Shown here one piece after another: positions 33,329 to 42,019 of a stretch of 64,000 bases of DNA. Source of the DNA: Dermabacteraceae bacterium TAE3-ERU5 (GTDB lineage Bacteria; Actinomycetota; Actinomycetes; Actinomycetales; Dermabacteraceae). A model generated the notes under the pieces. The model did no database searches and was not told the DNA's origin. It saw only the letters and a list, made by a program, of their open reading frames with translations. The position numbers were made by a program, and so were the translations under genes. Numbering within the stretch: the stretch's first letter is position 1; each line of letters begins with the position of its first letter. The stretch is from contig JAHUUK010000005.1 in the NCBI GenBank assembly GCA_019218375.1, positions 124,001 through 188,000 on the forward strand, given 5' to 3'.

Positions 33329-34960
33329 TTACTTGGTGGAGCCGACGCTGAGGAAGCTCAGGCCGGTCAGCGAGATCGGCTTGAAGTCAACCAGGGTCTT
33401 GCTATCCCAAGCGGTCGGGGTCTTGCGGTGGAACAGCGGGTACAGCGGGATGTTGTCCGACAGCAGGTTGAACATCTTGTCCCACGATTCCTTCTGCTTG
33501 GCCTTGTCGGTGGCCTGCAGACCCTCGGCGAGGAGCTTCTGTGCCTCGGTGTAGGACTCGGTGCCCTTCCAGTGCATGCGGGAATCGGTCCAGGTGTCAC
33601 CGGCGTACCACCAGCTCATCAGCAGGTCGGGGTCGTTGCCGAATACCGACGGGTCGCCGGGGGCGATCACTACGTCGTAGGCTTCCGGCTTGCCGTCGAT
33701 GGTGTTGTAGACGTCGGAGGACTTCTTCTGCTCGAACTCGACCTCCATGCCAACAGCCTTCAGCGACTCCTGGATGATCGGGGTGCACTTCTTTACCCAG
33801 TCGTGGTCGGTGCAGAGCATGCGGAACTTCTTCAGGCCGGTCTCGGCGAACAGCTTCTTCGCCTTCTCCGCGTCCAGCGAGTAGACGGTGGAGGCCTTCT
33901 TGTAGTCCGGGTGCGAGGTCTGCAGGAAGCTGGTGGCAGCCTCTGCCTGGCCGAGCAGACCGGTGTTGATCACCTTGTCCATGTCGATTGCGTACATGAA
34001 CGCCTGGCGGTTGCGGACGTCACCGAACGGGTTGTCCTTGCTGTTGTTGAACATCGCGAACAGCAGACCGAAGCCCTGCACCGATTCGACGGTGCTGGTG
34101 GCCTTGAGCTGGTCGATCGACAGGTAGGGAACCGAGTCGATGGCCTGCACGGTGTTGGACTGCATGGCGTTGGTACGGGTCGAGGCGTCGGGGATGATCT
34201 GCCACTCCATGCTCTTCACCAGGGCGGGCTTGGAGCCGTTGTAGAGATCGTTGCGCTCGAAAACGACCTTCTTCGAGGAAGCGCCGTTGTCGCTCATCTT
34301 GAAGGGGCCGGTGCCGACGGGGTTAGCGTCGAACGCCTTGGCGTCCTTCTCGACGAGGGCCTTCGGAACAACCTTGACTACCGCGAGGCGGTCAGCGAAG
34401 ACGCCGGTCGGGTACTTCAGGGTGAAGGTGACGGTCTTGTCATCCTTCTTTGCCACCTTCTCGATGAAGGGGATGAAGGCGACGTAGAGCGACTTGTTCT
34501 CCGGGTTCATAACGCGCTCGAAGGAGAACACGACGTCATCGGCGGTCACCGGGGTGCCGTCGGAGAACTTCGCGTCGTCGCGCAGGGCGACATCAACGCT
34601 GGTGCTGTCGGCCTTCGGGAGTTCCTTAGCCAGCGCAGCGTAGGTTTCGCGCGAAACCGGATCGATCTCGGTCAGGCCTTCCATCGTGTGCCAGTTGGCG
34701 GCGATGGTCAGCGCCGAGGTGGTGGTCATCGGGTCGTAGCCGTTGGTGCCAAGCTCGTAAGAGATAGCAGCAGAGATCTTGCCGTCCTTGTTGGCGCTGC
34801 CGGCTGCCGGTGCGGCACCCTTCGAGTCGGTCTTAGGCGCATCGCCCGACTTCGGGGCGCAAGCGGCGAGGGTTGCGGCGAGGCCGGCGGCAACGCCGAA
34901 CTTCGCAGACAGCCCGAAAAATTCACGGCGTGAACGGGATTCGTTGAGGGGGGACACCAT
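33329..34960 (-). CDS. Solute-binding lipoprotein, family 5 (sialic acid or sialoglycan)
   Basis: Extracytoplasmic binding protein of 543 residues, first gene of the nan/importer operon. The N-terminus has a twin-arginine motif (SRREFFGLS) and a lipobox LAAC at about 33-36, so it is probably exported folded by Tat and lipid-anchored. The body is of the DppA/OppA type (SBP_bac_5). Related Opp-type importers (SatABCD of Haemophilus ducreyi, the Corynebacterium sialic acid system) carry Neu5Ac; whether this one takes free sialic acid or sialylated oligosaccharides is open. Confidence 0.9.
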   Translation of the reverse strand: MVSPLNESRSRREFFGLSAKFGVAAGLAATLAACAPKSGDAPKTDSKGAAPAAGSANKDGKISAAISYELGTNGYDPMTTTSALTIAANWHTMEGLTEIDPVSRETYAALAKELPKADSTSVDVALRDDAKFSDGTPVTADDVVFSFERVMNPENKSLYVAFIPFIEKVAKKDDKTVTFTLKYPTGVFADRLAVVKVVPKALVEKDAKAFDANPVGTGPFKMSDNGASSKKVVFERNDLYNGSKPALVKSMEWQIIPDASTRTNAMQSNTVQAIDSVPYLSIDQLKATSTVESVQGFGLLFAMFNNSKDNPFGDVRNRQAFMYAIDMDKVINTGLLGQAEAATSFLQTSHPDYKKASTVYSLDAEKAKKLFAETGLKKFRMLCTDHDWVKKCTPIIQESLKAVGMEVEFEQKKSSDVYNTIDGKPEAYDVVIAPGDPSVFGNDPDLLMSWWYAGDTWTDSRMHWKGTESYTEAQKLLAEGLQATDKAKQKESWDKMFNLLSDNIPLYPLFHRKTPTAWDSKTLVDFKPISLTGLSFLSVGSTK

Positions 34961-35011
34961 CGGTGAGCTCCTTTGCGTCGTGCCGTGCCTGGGGAGGCCC
35001 GGCGATGATGG

Positions 35012-35028
35012 CGTGACGGGGTGTCACG
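35012..35028. promoter_or_regulatory. Palindrome in the leader of the nan operon
   Basis: CGTGAC-N5-GTCACG, a perfect 6-bp inverted repeat about 50 bp before the binding-protein ATG. Could be a second regulator site or an mRNA hairpin. Confidence 0.35.
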
Positions 35029-35052
35029 GCCTTCCAAAACTATCTACAGACG

Positions 35053-35064
35053 TCAGATGTCTGA
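35053..35064. promoter_or_regulatory. Candidate operator for the FadR-type regulator
   Basis: TCAGATGTCTGA has perfect 5-bp arms around a TG centre, and it lies inside a wider CAGAC-N7-GTCTG repeat. It sits midway between the divergent importer operon and regulator gene. A further GACCGC-N8-GCGGTC repeat is at 35085-35104. Assignment to the regulator is inference. Confidence 0.45.
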
Positions 35065-35189
35065 TGTGTTTACAATGACTCTACGACCGCGCAAACGGGC
35101 GGTCAAGTCGAAATTAAAAGTCGGTACAGACACGCTGGTTAAAGACGATCGAGCGATAGTTAATGATCTGTATCAAGGGGGAGCAGAGC

Positions 35190-35900
35190 ATGGCTGGAAT
35201 GCGGGCACGCGCCGGTGAAAGCACCGTTGACGCGATCAAATCCTTCATCCTGGAAGAGGGATTGCGCCCCGGAGACCCGCTCCCGAGCGAATCGGAAATC
35301 TGTAGCGACCTGGGTGTTTCGCGTTCCTCCGTGCGCGAGGCCATGCGCACGCTGTCCTCGCTAGACATCGTGCAGGTAAAACACGGCCGCGGCACCACCG
35401 TGGGCGGGCTTTCCCTGTCCCCGTTCATTGCCGGCCTGGCTTTTCGCACGCTGCTGAACGAGGACGGCCGCTTTAGCCAACTGGCGGAAGTCGTGCAGCT
35501 GCGTGAGGGAGTCGATCGGGCAATCGGAGAAAGCCTGATCGCCCGCTGCCGCGGTCAGCGCGACCCCGAACTGTCCCGGCTGGTGTCCGAAATGCGCGAA
35601 CAGTCCGCCGCCGGAGAAAGCTTTATGCAGATAGACAGGGCGTTCCACGCGCGGCTGCTGGAGTTCGTCGGAAACAGCCTGCTGGCACAGATAGTCACCG
35701 CACTCTGGGAAGTACACACCGTGGTCGTGCCGCAGCTCGGAATCCAGGCTCCGCACGACATCGACGAAACCGTCTGCGCCCACGGGCACATGTTGGATGC
35801 GATAGAGGCCGGTGACCTCAACGCATACCTGGATGCGGTGGGAGCGCACTACCTGCCCCTGCGCCGCGCCATCGAACGCGCCGCTGCGGGCGCTAACTAG
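35190..35900 (+). CDS. GntR/FadR-family regulator of the nan genes
   Basis: A 236-residue regulator with an N-terminal winged helix (LPSESEICSDLGVSRSSVREAMRTL-like region near 35-60) and a C-terminal FCD helical ligand domain (VQLREGVDRAIGE, DRAFHARLLEFVGN). The ATG at 35190 follows GGGGGAG at good distance and is preferred over one at 35163. Divergent from the importer operon and upstream of the sialidase; NanR regulators of many bacteria are of this family, so it is probably the sialic-acid-responsive repressor. Confidence 0.88.
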   Translation: MAGMRARAGESTVDAIKSFILEEGLRPGDPLPSESEICSDLGVSRSSVREAMRTLSSLDIVQVKHGRGTTVGGLSLSPFIAGLAFRTLLNEDGRFSQLAEVVQLREGVDRAIGESLIARCRGQRDPELSRLVSEMREQSAAGESFMQIDRAFHARLLEFVGNSLLAQIVTALWEVHTVVVPQLGIQAPHDIDETVCAHGHMLDAIEAGDLNAYLDAVGAHYLPLRRAIERAAAGAN

Positions 35901-35994
35901 CCCGCGCACAGCTTGGGGCACAGAACCGAAAGCGCAGCTACGCCAAGCTAAAAATAGGTACCCAGACTAGGGAACGGATCGGGAAGGAAGGGGC

Positions 35995-37401
35995 ATGGTT
36001 AGACATGCGGTTGTAGCTCGCGAGGGAGAGCGCGGATACGCGCGCTACCGCATCCCCGCGCTCACCCTAACCGCTGCCGGAGAACTGCTCGCCGTCTACG
36101 ATGCGCGCGCGGGAGTAGATGACCTGCCCGGCCCAATCGACCTGGTTTCCCGCACCTCGGACGACGGCGGTAAAACCTGGGGGCCGCAGCTTCCCGTACG
36201 CGCGGGCAACGAACGCGAAGGCTACGGAGACGCCTGCCTGCTCACACTGGAAAACGGTGACGTTTTGCTGCTGCACGCGGCCTCAGAACGGGCGGGATTC
36301 TTTGAGTCACGGCCCCTGTCGGAAAGCCCGGAGATAGATGCCGACCCGCAGATTCTGCAGCTAGATCTGCTGCGCAGCACCGACGGCGGAAAGACCTGGC
36401 AGCCCGCACAGCGCCTCACCTCCGCTTTCTATGCCTCCCTGCGCGAAGCGGCCCCGGAACTCGCGGCGCGGGTGAGCGGAGTTTTCCCCAGCTCCGGCAC
36501 CGGCCTCTGCGCGGGAGACGGCAGCGCGCATTTCACCCTGGTCATGCTCGCGGGGAAAGAAATCTACACCTGCATACTGAGCAGCGCCGACGGCGGAAAA
36601 ACCTGGCGCGTAGGGCAGGTATTTGGCCCCGGCACCAACGAATCGGCACTGGCCGAGGCGAGCGACGGCAGCTTCGTCTACCACTCCCGCGCTGTGGGAT
36701 GCCGTAAAACTTCCCGCAACGACGGCAATGGTTACGCGAAGCTGCAAGACCAGCCGCTGCTGAGCGATCCGGGATGCAACGGTTCCGTGCTGCGCTGGGG
36801 GAACCTGCTGGCTGCCACCCACCTGGCAGATCCCGCCCTCAGGCGTTGCTTGGCCGTGGACGTTTCTCCCGACATGGGAGAGAGCTGGCGCAGGTGCGCC
36901 GTAATCACAGAAGCCGAAGCCGCGTATTCCACCGCAGTGGTGCTGCCCGACGGTGCGCTCGGAGTGCTGTGGGAGGCGGGCGGCTGCCGCGCGCTGGTAT
37001 TCACCCGCGTGGAGGCGCAAGCCTGCGGCTTAGGGAGCGTCCTGCCCGACGAAACCCCGGCGGCTTCTTTGCGGCACATCGTGCCCGCGCCCCTCCCGCA
37101 GGGAGAAAAGGACCTTGTTTTGGGCGGGGAAAACGCGTGGGGCGAGGGCGTCTACAAGATCGTTTCCCCAGGCCCGCAGCTGCTCAGGCATCGCGATTCG
37201 CTGAAAGGGGCCGTGCGGCAAGAAATAGCGGCGGGAGACATCCTGGTATTCGACATCAGGCTGCCGGGCGGGGAGGTTCTGTTCAATCGTGAATACCGGG
37301 TGGAAGAGGCCGACATTGCCGGAGATACCGTGTCGGCGCTTCCTCCCGGCCTAACCGAGCCGGTTACCGTTCCTCGCATCTGGCAGGCCCCTGCCGACTA
37401 A
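35995..37401 (+). CDS. Exo-alpha-sialidase, apparently intracellular
   Basis: Six-bladed beta-propeller glycosidase of 468 residues (GH33-like) that removes terminal sialic acid. The YRIPAL motif (first catalytic Arg) is at about 19-24, and Asp-boxes are SDDGGKTW, STDGGKTW, SADGGKTW and SPDMGESW. A late WEAG replaces the YE motif that often carries the nucleophilic tyrosine partner. There is no signal peptide, membrane anchor or sorting motif, so the enzyme is probably cytosolic, which would require import of sialylated oligosaccharides. GGAAGGGG before the ATG. Follows the regulator in the same direction. Confidence 0.85.
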   Translation: MVRHAVVAREGERGYARYRIPALTLTAAGELLAVYDARAGVDDLPGPIDLVSRTSDDGGKTWGPQLPVRAGNEREGYGDACLLTLENGDVLLLHAASERAGFFESRPLSESPEIDADPQILQLDLLRSTDGGKTWQPAQRLTSAFYASLREAAPELAARVSGVFPSSGTGLCAGDGSAHFTLVMLAGKEIYTCILSSADGGKTWRVGQVFGPGTNESALAEASDGSFVYHSRAVGCRKTSRNDGNGYAKLQDQPLLSDPGCNGSVLRWGNLLAATHLADPALRRCLAVDVSPDMGESWRRCAVITEAEAAYSTAVVLPDGALGVLWEAGGCRALVFTRVEAQACGLGSVLPDETPAASLRHIVPAPLPQGEKDLVLGGENAWGEGVYKIVSPGPQLLRHRDSLKGAVRQEIAAGDILVFDIRLPGGEVLFNREYRVEEADIAGDTVSALPPGLTEPVTVPRIWQAPAD

Positions 37402-37420
37402 AAAGCGCCAGTTAAAAGTA

Positions 37421-37462
37421 AGAGTGGGTGGTTCCCGGCAAGGGAACCACCCACTCTCTTTG
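37421..37462. terminator. Strong terminator between sialidase and catalase
   Basis: A 16-bp perfect stem (AGAGTGGGTGGTTCCC and its complement, 5-base loop) followed by CTTTGCTT. The genes on both sides converge on it, so it may serve both. Confidence 0.85.
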
Positions 37463-37505
37463 CTTAGCGCTAAGGCCGAGCTTTCGGCTTTAGCCCCCGC
37501 TTAAT

Positions 37506-39026
37506 TCAGGCCTTCAGCGCGGCGTGCGCCTCGCGGATACGCTGCGCGACGCCCTCGTCAATGTTCGCCCAGTACTGGAACGCGCGCTCTGCGACGTCCT
37601 CGCGGGAAACGCCCGCGATGTGCCCGGCAACGGTCTGCACGAAGCGATCGCGCTGCTCATCGCTGAAGATGTTCATCAGCAGATCGCGGGCCTGGGTGAA
37701 GTCGTCGTCCTCAGCGGAACGGATGGTCTGGGCGCGGCGCACCAGATCGCCCGAAACGTGGAACGAATCCTCGGACGCGCCGGGGTTATCGGAGAACGGG
37801 CGGCCCTCCGAGTTCGGGGCGTAAGGAGCCGCGTCACCGTTGTGGTCGTAAGCCATCGGACCGTCCGCCGCGTAGGTGTTCATCTTCGCGTTGTGCGGGC
37901 GGTTAACCGGCAGCTGCAGGTAGTTCGCGCCGATGCGGTGGCGGTGCGTGTCGGCGTAAGAGAACACGCGGCCCAGCAGCATCTTGTCGGGGGACAGGCC
38001 GGTGCCGGGCACCAGGGCGCTCGGATCGAACGCGGCCTGCTCGATCTGCGCGAAGTGGTTTACCGGGTTCTTGTCCAGCGTGAAGGTGCCCACCTTGATG
38101 CGCGGGTAGTCCTTCTGCGAAACGGTCTTGGTGACATCGAAGATGTTGTAGCGGTAGGTGAAGCCCTCCTCGAAGGGGATTACCTGCACGTACATGTCCC
38201 ACTTCGGGAAGTCGCCGCGCTCGATGGCCTCGAATAGGTCGCGGCGGTGCGCGTCGGCGTCGGTGCCAGCCAGACGGTCGGCTTCCTCGTTGGTGAGTGT
38301 CTCAACGCCCTGCTGGGAAATGAAGTGGTACTTGACCCAGAACTTTTCGCCCTCGGCGTTGATCCACATGTAGGTGTGGGAGCCGTAACCGTTCTGGTGG
38401 CGGTAGGTGGCGGGGATGCCGCGATCGCCCATCAGGTAGGTGACCTGGTGCGCGCTCTCCGGGTTCAGGCTCCAGAAGTCCCACTGCATCGAGTTATCGC
38501 GCAGGCCGGAAGCGCCGCGGCGCTTCTGCGAGCGGATGAAGTGCGGGAACTTCATGGCGTCGCGAATGAAGAAGATCGGGGTGTTGTTACCGACGATGTC
38601 GAGGTTGCCCTCGGTCGTGTAGAACTTGAGGGCGAAGCCGCGCGGGTCGCGCCAGGTGTCGGGGGAGCCGAGCTCGCCCGCCACGGTGGAGAAGCGCGCC
38701 AGCATCTCGGTGCGCGCGCCGGGCTGGAATACGGCGGCCTTGGTGTAGGCCGACACGTCCTCGGTCACCTCCAGGTAACCGAAAGCGCCGGAACCCTTCG
38801 CGTGCACTACGCGCTCCGGAACACGCTCGCGGTCGAAGTGCGCCATCTGCTCGACGAAGTGCACGTCGTGCAGCATGATCGGGCCGTCGGCACCCGCGGT
38901 GAGGGAGTTACGATCGCTCTGCGCGGGAGCTCCGGTGATGGTGGTGGAGCCGGAGGCGTCCACGCCTGCCACGTGGTTAACGGTGGTGTCGGGGCTTTCG
39001 CCGGGGGTGGTGGGGTGAGTGGTCAC
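37506..39026 (-). CDS. katA: Monofunctional heme catalase
   Basis: Hydrogen peroxide dismutating catalase of 506 residues. The distal His is in [13 protein letters not shown], the distal Asn in [11 protein letters not shown], and the proximal heme-ligand Tyr in [14 protein letters not shown]. The GTG at 39024-39026 is preceded by AAAGGGA 6 bases away; a longer frame extends upstream through the fur intergenic region and has no support. Directly downstream of a Fur-type gene, the usual peroxide-response pairing. Confidence 0.95.
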   Translation of the reverse strand: MTTHPTTPGESPDTTVNHVAGVDASGSTTITGAPAQSDRNSLTAGADGPIMLHDVHFVEQMAHFDRERVPERVVHAKGSGAFGYLEVTEDVSAYTKAAVFQPGARTEMLARFSTVAGELGSPDTWRDPRGFALKFYTTEGNLDIVGNNTPIFFIRDAMKFPHFIRSQKRRGASGLRDNSMQWDFWSLNPESAHQVTYLMGDRGIPATYRHQNGYGSHTYMWINAEGEKFWVKYHFISQQGVETLTNEEADRLAGTDADAHRRDLFEAIERGDFPKWDMYVQVIPFEEGFTYRYNIFDVTKTVSQKDYPRIKVGTFTLDKNPVNHFAQIEQAAFDPSALVPGTGLSPDKMLLGRVFSYADTHRHRIGANYLQLPVNRPHNAKMNTYAADGPMAYDHNGDAAPYAPNSEGRPFSDNPGASEDSFHVSGDLVRRAQTIRSAEDDDFTQARDLLMNIFSDEQRDRFVQTVAGHIAGVSREDVAERAFQYWANIDEGVAQRIREAHAALKA

Positions 39027-39079
39027 GTTGCGTCCCTTTCCTAGGTGTTTAACAACCGTCAGAAGGATGAACTCGACCA

Positions 39080-39106
39080 CCGGCAGGGGGAACTGGCCCC
39101 TGTCGG
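39080..39106 (-). other. Hairpin between fur and catalase genes
   Basis: CCGGCAGGGG / CCCCTGTCGG, a 10-bp stem with one G-T pair and a 7-base loop, in the 101-bp gap. Could attenuate read-through from fur into katA. Confidence 0.45.
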
Positions 39107-39127
39107 TTATGCGGTGAGGTGGTTTCT

Positions 39128-39565
39128 TTAGGCCTTTTCGCGGCACTCGGGGCAGACGCCCCGATAGATGACGTCGGCTATCTCTAGCTCGAAGCCATGC
39201 GATTCGCAGGGCGTCAGGCACGGACTGTGCCCGATTGCGCAAGGAACGTCCAGGAACCTGGAGCACGACGTGCACACCATGTGATGGTGGTTGTCGTTCT
39301 TTTGCAGTTCGTAGAGGACGCTTCTTCCGTCCAGCTGTACCGCACGGAGGATACCTGCCCCCGTGAGCGTATGAAGAACGTCGTAAATGGCCTGTTTAGA
39401 AACGCTGCCACCCATTTCGCGTACCGCCGCGTGGATCGCGTCGGCACTGCTGTGCGGAGCGCTGGTCAGCACCTGCAGGGTTGCGGTGCGGGCAAACGTT
39501 ACGCGCAGACCCGCTGCGCGAAGCGGCGCGGCGGGGTTGAAGTGGGCGTTCATGCTTTCTGACAC
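39128..39565 (-). CDS. fur: Fur-family metalloregulator
   Basis: A 145-residue regulator with winged-helix DNA-binding domain ([26 protein letters not shown]), histidine-rich hinge [11 protein letters not shown] and a second CPEC pair, which together give the structural zinc site. The position before katA and the family suggest a FurA/PerR-like peroxide or iron sensor. GTG start at 39563-39565; an ATG four codons later is possible. Confidence 0.92.
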   Translation of the reverse strand: MSESMNAHFNPAAPLRAAGLRVTFARTATLQVLTSAPHSSADAIHAAVREMGGSVSKQAIYDVLHTLTGAGILRAVQLDGRSVLYELQKNDNHHHMVCTSCSRFLDVPCAIGHSPCLTPCESHGFELEIADVIYRGVCPECREKA

Positions 39566-39625
39566 AATGTCACCTTACGGGCTTTTTTGGACTAAATCAA
39601 ATAAGAGAATACTTCCAACCTCGGC

Positions 39626-39639
39626 TTAGGCTTACCTAA
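39626..39639. promoter_or_regulatory. Iron-box-like palindrome upstream of fur
   Basis: TTAGG-CTTA-CCTAA has perfect 5-bp arms and resembles the DtxR/IdeR iron box (TTAGG...CCTAA). It lies about 60 bp before the fur start, near an AT-rich stretch (39590-39610) that may be the promoter or Fur box. Confidence 0.45.
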
Positions 39640-39693
39640 ACGCGCAGGTCGGGATGCTTTTTACGGGTTTTATGTGAGGTGGAACAACCTTTG

Positions 39694-40746
39694 TTACCTC
39701 CCACCCGACAAATCAAGACGGGCAAGATCAGCCGCCCCGATAAAGCCTGCGTCATTTCCCAGGCGGGCCAGCAGCAGCGGCGGAGCGGGCCGGAACCCAC
39801 GGCCGGTGAGCTGACGATGGAACGCCTCGCGGGCGGGGGAGAGCAGCATCTCCCCGGCCGCGCTCACGCCGCCACCAACCACCAAAACGGCCGGGTCGAG
39901 CGCCGCGGCCACGTTGGCCAAACCTATGCCGAGCCAGCCGCCCATCTCGTGCAGCAGCTCGATGCTCGCCGAATCGCCCTCGGCTGCGCATTCGCTGACG
40001 GTCTGCCCGGTGATCAGGCTCGGCTCCCCGCCTGCCGCGGCAAGCAGGGAGGATGCTACGGGGGAATTGCTTTCGGCCAGTTCGCGCGCGGAGCGAATCA
40101 AGGCGCTACCGCCCGCGTACTGTTCCCAGCAACCCCGGTTGCCGCAGGCGCAAAGCTGTCCCTTGGGAACCAGCATCATGTGGCCGAACTCCCCGGCCAT
40201 GCCGTAACGCCCCCGCTGCAGACGGCCCTCGCTCACCACGGCTCCGCCAATGCCGGTGCCCAGGGTAACCATGACCACGCTGCTGACGCCGTGCGCGGCG
40301 CCGAAACGGGACTCGGCCCAGGCGGCGGCGTTGGCGTCGTTCTCTACCACCACGTGCAGACCCAGGCGAGACTGCACGCGATCACGCAAAGGCTCGTGCC
40401 GCCAGGCGAGGTGGGGAGAGAAAACCACCTTCGCTCGGTCGCGATCAACGAATCCCGCCGCGCCAATGCCGACGCTGCGGATGCGGTAGTCCCGGCGCAG
40501 GCGCGAAACTACCTCGACTATGGCTTCCTCGGTAGCCTCCGGGGAACGGGTCGGCGTGGGCACGCTGAGGCGCTGCAAAACGGTGCCGTCGGGCGCGACA
40601 ACCCCCGCCTTAACGTGAGTGCCGCCGATGTCCACTCCGACGGAAAGAACCTTTTGCGGGCGGGGCGAAAACGGGGCAACGCTACCGCGCAGGCGGCGCA
40701 GCGGTCGCACACCGGTGCCGGTGCTGGGGCGGAAAAAGCCTGCCAC
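39694..40746 (-). CDS. glk: ROK-family glucokinase
   Basis: Sugar kinase of 350 residues: phosphate loop VGVDIGGTHVKAG (about 36-48), VENDANAAAWAE, VTLGTGIGGAVV and complete ROK zinc motif CACGNRGCWEQY. This matches actinobacterial ATP/polyphosphate glucokinases. The first ~30 residues are variable and the start could be later. Its start lies 2 bp after the universal stress protein stop. Confidence 0.88.
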   Translation of the reverse strand: MAGFFRPSTGTGVRPLRRLRGSVAPFSPRPQKVLSVGVDIGGTHVKAGVVAPDGTVLQRLSVPTPTRSPEATEEAIVEVVSRLRRDYRIRSVGIGAAGFVDRDRAKVVFSPHLAWRHEPLRDRVQSRLGLHVVVENDANAAAWAESRFGAAHGVSSVVMVTLGTGIGGAVVSEGRLQRGRYGMAGEFGHMMLVPKGQLCACGNRGCWEQYAGGSALIRSARELAESNSPVASSLLAAAGGEPSLITGQTVSECAAEGDSASIELLHEMGGWLGIGLANVAAALDPAVLVVGGGVSAAGEMLLSPAREAFHRQLTGRGFRPAPPLLLARLGNDAGFIGAADLARLDLSGGR

Positions 40747-40748
40747 GC

Positions 40749-41132
40749 TCAGACCGTAAGTACGTCGCAGGGGGCCGCGAGCAACAGGGATTGGGAAGTG
40801 GCTCCCATGAGATGCCTGGCCACCGACTTCTCGCGGCGCAGGCCAATCACCAGCAGGCGAACTTTCTCGCTTGCCGCGAGGTCCACCAGGGCGCTAGTGA
40901 CGTCCTCTGCCTCCACCGTACGAATCTCGCAGCGAATACCGGCGCTGCGCGCCTTTTCCTTCACGTAAGCGAAGTCGTTATCGCCCGCTCTGCGCGGATC
41001 GTCCTGGGAGCTTCCCTGGCGCAGCACGTTGACGGCCAGGATAGGTTCGGCCGTGCGGGCCGCCTCCTGCAATGCAGCGTCAAGCGCCCGATGCCCGATC
41101 GGCGTCGGGATGAACCCCACCAGGACAGTCAC
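40749..41132 (-). CDS. Universal stress protein (UspA family)
   Basis: A 127-residue single Usp domain. Starts VLVGFIPTPIGHRALDAAL and ends with the ATP-binding-type loop LVIGLRREKSVARHLMGATSQSLL followed by CDVLTV. The G-2x-G-9x-G-S/T motif is only partly kept (G-LRR... GATS), so ATP binding is uncertain. Co-directional and almost contiguous with the glucokinase. Confidence 0.88.
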   Translation of the reverse strand: MTVLVGFIPTPIGHRALDAALQEAARTAEPILAVNVLRQGSSQDDPRRAGDNDFAYVKEKARSAGIRCEIRTVEAEDVTSALVDLAASEKVRLLVIGLRREKSVARHLMGATSQSLLLAAPCDVLTV

Positions 41133-41193
41133 GGTCTTTCCCTCGTTTCGTGCGTTGTTTCGTGCGTTTTCGGCAAAAGCTTTACGGTCGATC

Positions 41194-41886
41194 CTACTTT
41201 GTCTGAGGGGCAGGTGTATTGAGACGATCCACGTATTCTTGGCCGCTTAGCTCCGCTATCCTCCGCATCAGGACCTCCGTGAGTTCCCGGCGGCGCACGG
41301 ACTTCGGCTTGCCGGGGGCAATGTCGGCGGGATGAATCGGCTCCCCGAAACGAATCGTGAAGGGGTGGCGCAGGGGGCGCTTGCTGCCGGAGGGCCAAAA
41401 GTGCTGCGTGCCGCGCAGCCCCACGGGAATGATGGGGGCATCGGCCTCAAATGCCAACCAGGCCGCCCCGCCCCGCCCCTTATAGAGACGACCGTCGCGG
41501 GAACGGGTGCCCTCCGGGTAGATGCCGAAAGCCTCGCCGCGTTGCAGGTACTTCAGCGCGACCTCAAGCGAGCCCTGCGCGGAGTGCAGGGTGCCCCTAT
41601 CTACAGGGATCGCGCCGGCGGCGGTGAAAAACAGCCGCTGCAACAGGTTGCTAAGCCCCCCGTTATGCCAGTAGGTGGACTTGACCAGAAAATGGATGCG
41701 GCGCGGGGTCAGGATCGGCAAAACCGCACTATCCGCATTCGCCAGGTGATTCGCAGCAATGATCACGGCACCCTCGCGCGGAATGTTTTCCAGGCCGCTC
41801 ACGCGCGGACGCCAAAAACCGTAAAGCACCGGATTTAGCAGGCGACGCACGGAGTCGTAGAACAGGCGGCTGGCTAATTCGCGCAT
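41194..41886 (-). CDS. 1-acylglycerol-3-phosphate O-acyltransferase (PlsC family)
   Basis: Membrane-associated lysophospholipid acyltransferase, 230 residues. The catalytic NHLANADS gives the H-x4-D motif, and FGIYPEGTRSRDG the second conserved block, followed by PIIPVGLRGTQ. The ATG at 41884-41886 is preferred to one 57 bases upstream because the protein family begins at this point and AAGGA precedes it. Makes phosphatidate in phospholipid synthesis; exact acyl acceptor unknown. Confidence 0.88.
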   Translation of the reverse strand: MRELASRLFYDSVRRLLNPVLYGFWRPRVSGLENIPREGAVIIAANHLANADSAVLPILTPRRIHFLVKSTYWHNGGLSNLLQRLFFTAAGAIPVDRGTLHSAQGSLEVALKYLQRGEAFGIYPEGTRSRDGRLYKGRGGAAWLAFEADAPIIPVGLRGTQHFWPSGSKRPLRHPFTIRFGEPIHPADIAPGKPKSVRRRELTEVLMRRIAELSGQEYVDRLNTPAPQTK

Positions 41887-42019
41887 CCTCTGCGGTTCCT
41901 TCGCTGCTGGGAATGAGTGTCGGTCAAGCCAACGATAGTGCACGTCGGCACCCTTACACCTGGTTCGGGGCGCGGCGCGCTACGATTTCCCCAACACACT
42001 TTCTCTCTGGAGGTTCTTC

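Noticed and set aside
33308-34933. Long open frame antisense to the binding-protein gene (541 codons)
   Set aside because: Val/Gly/Leu/Arg-rich shadow with no motif; the minus-strand frame has a Tat/lipoprotein signal and SBP family pattern.
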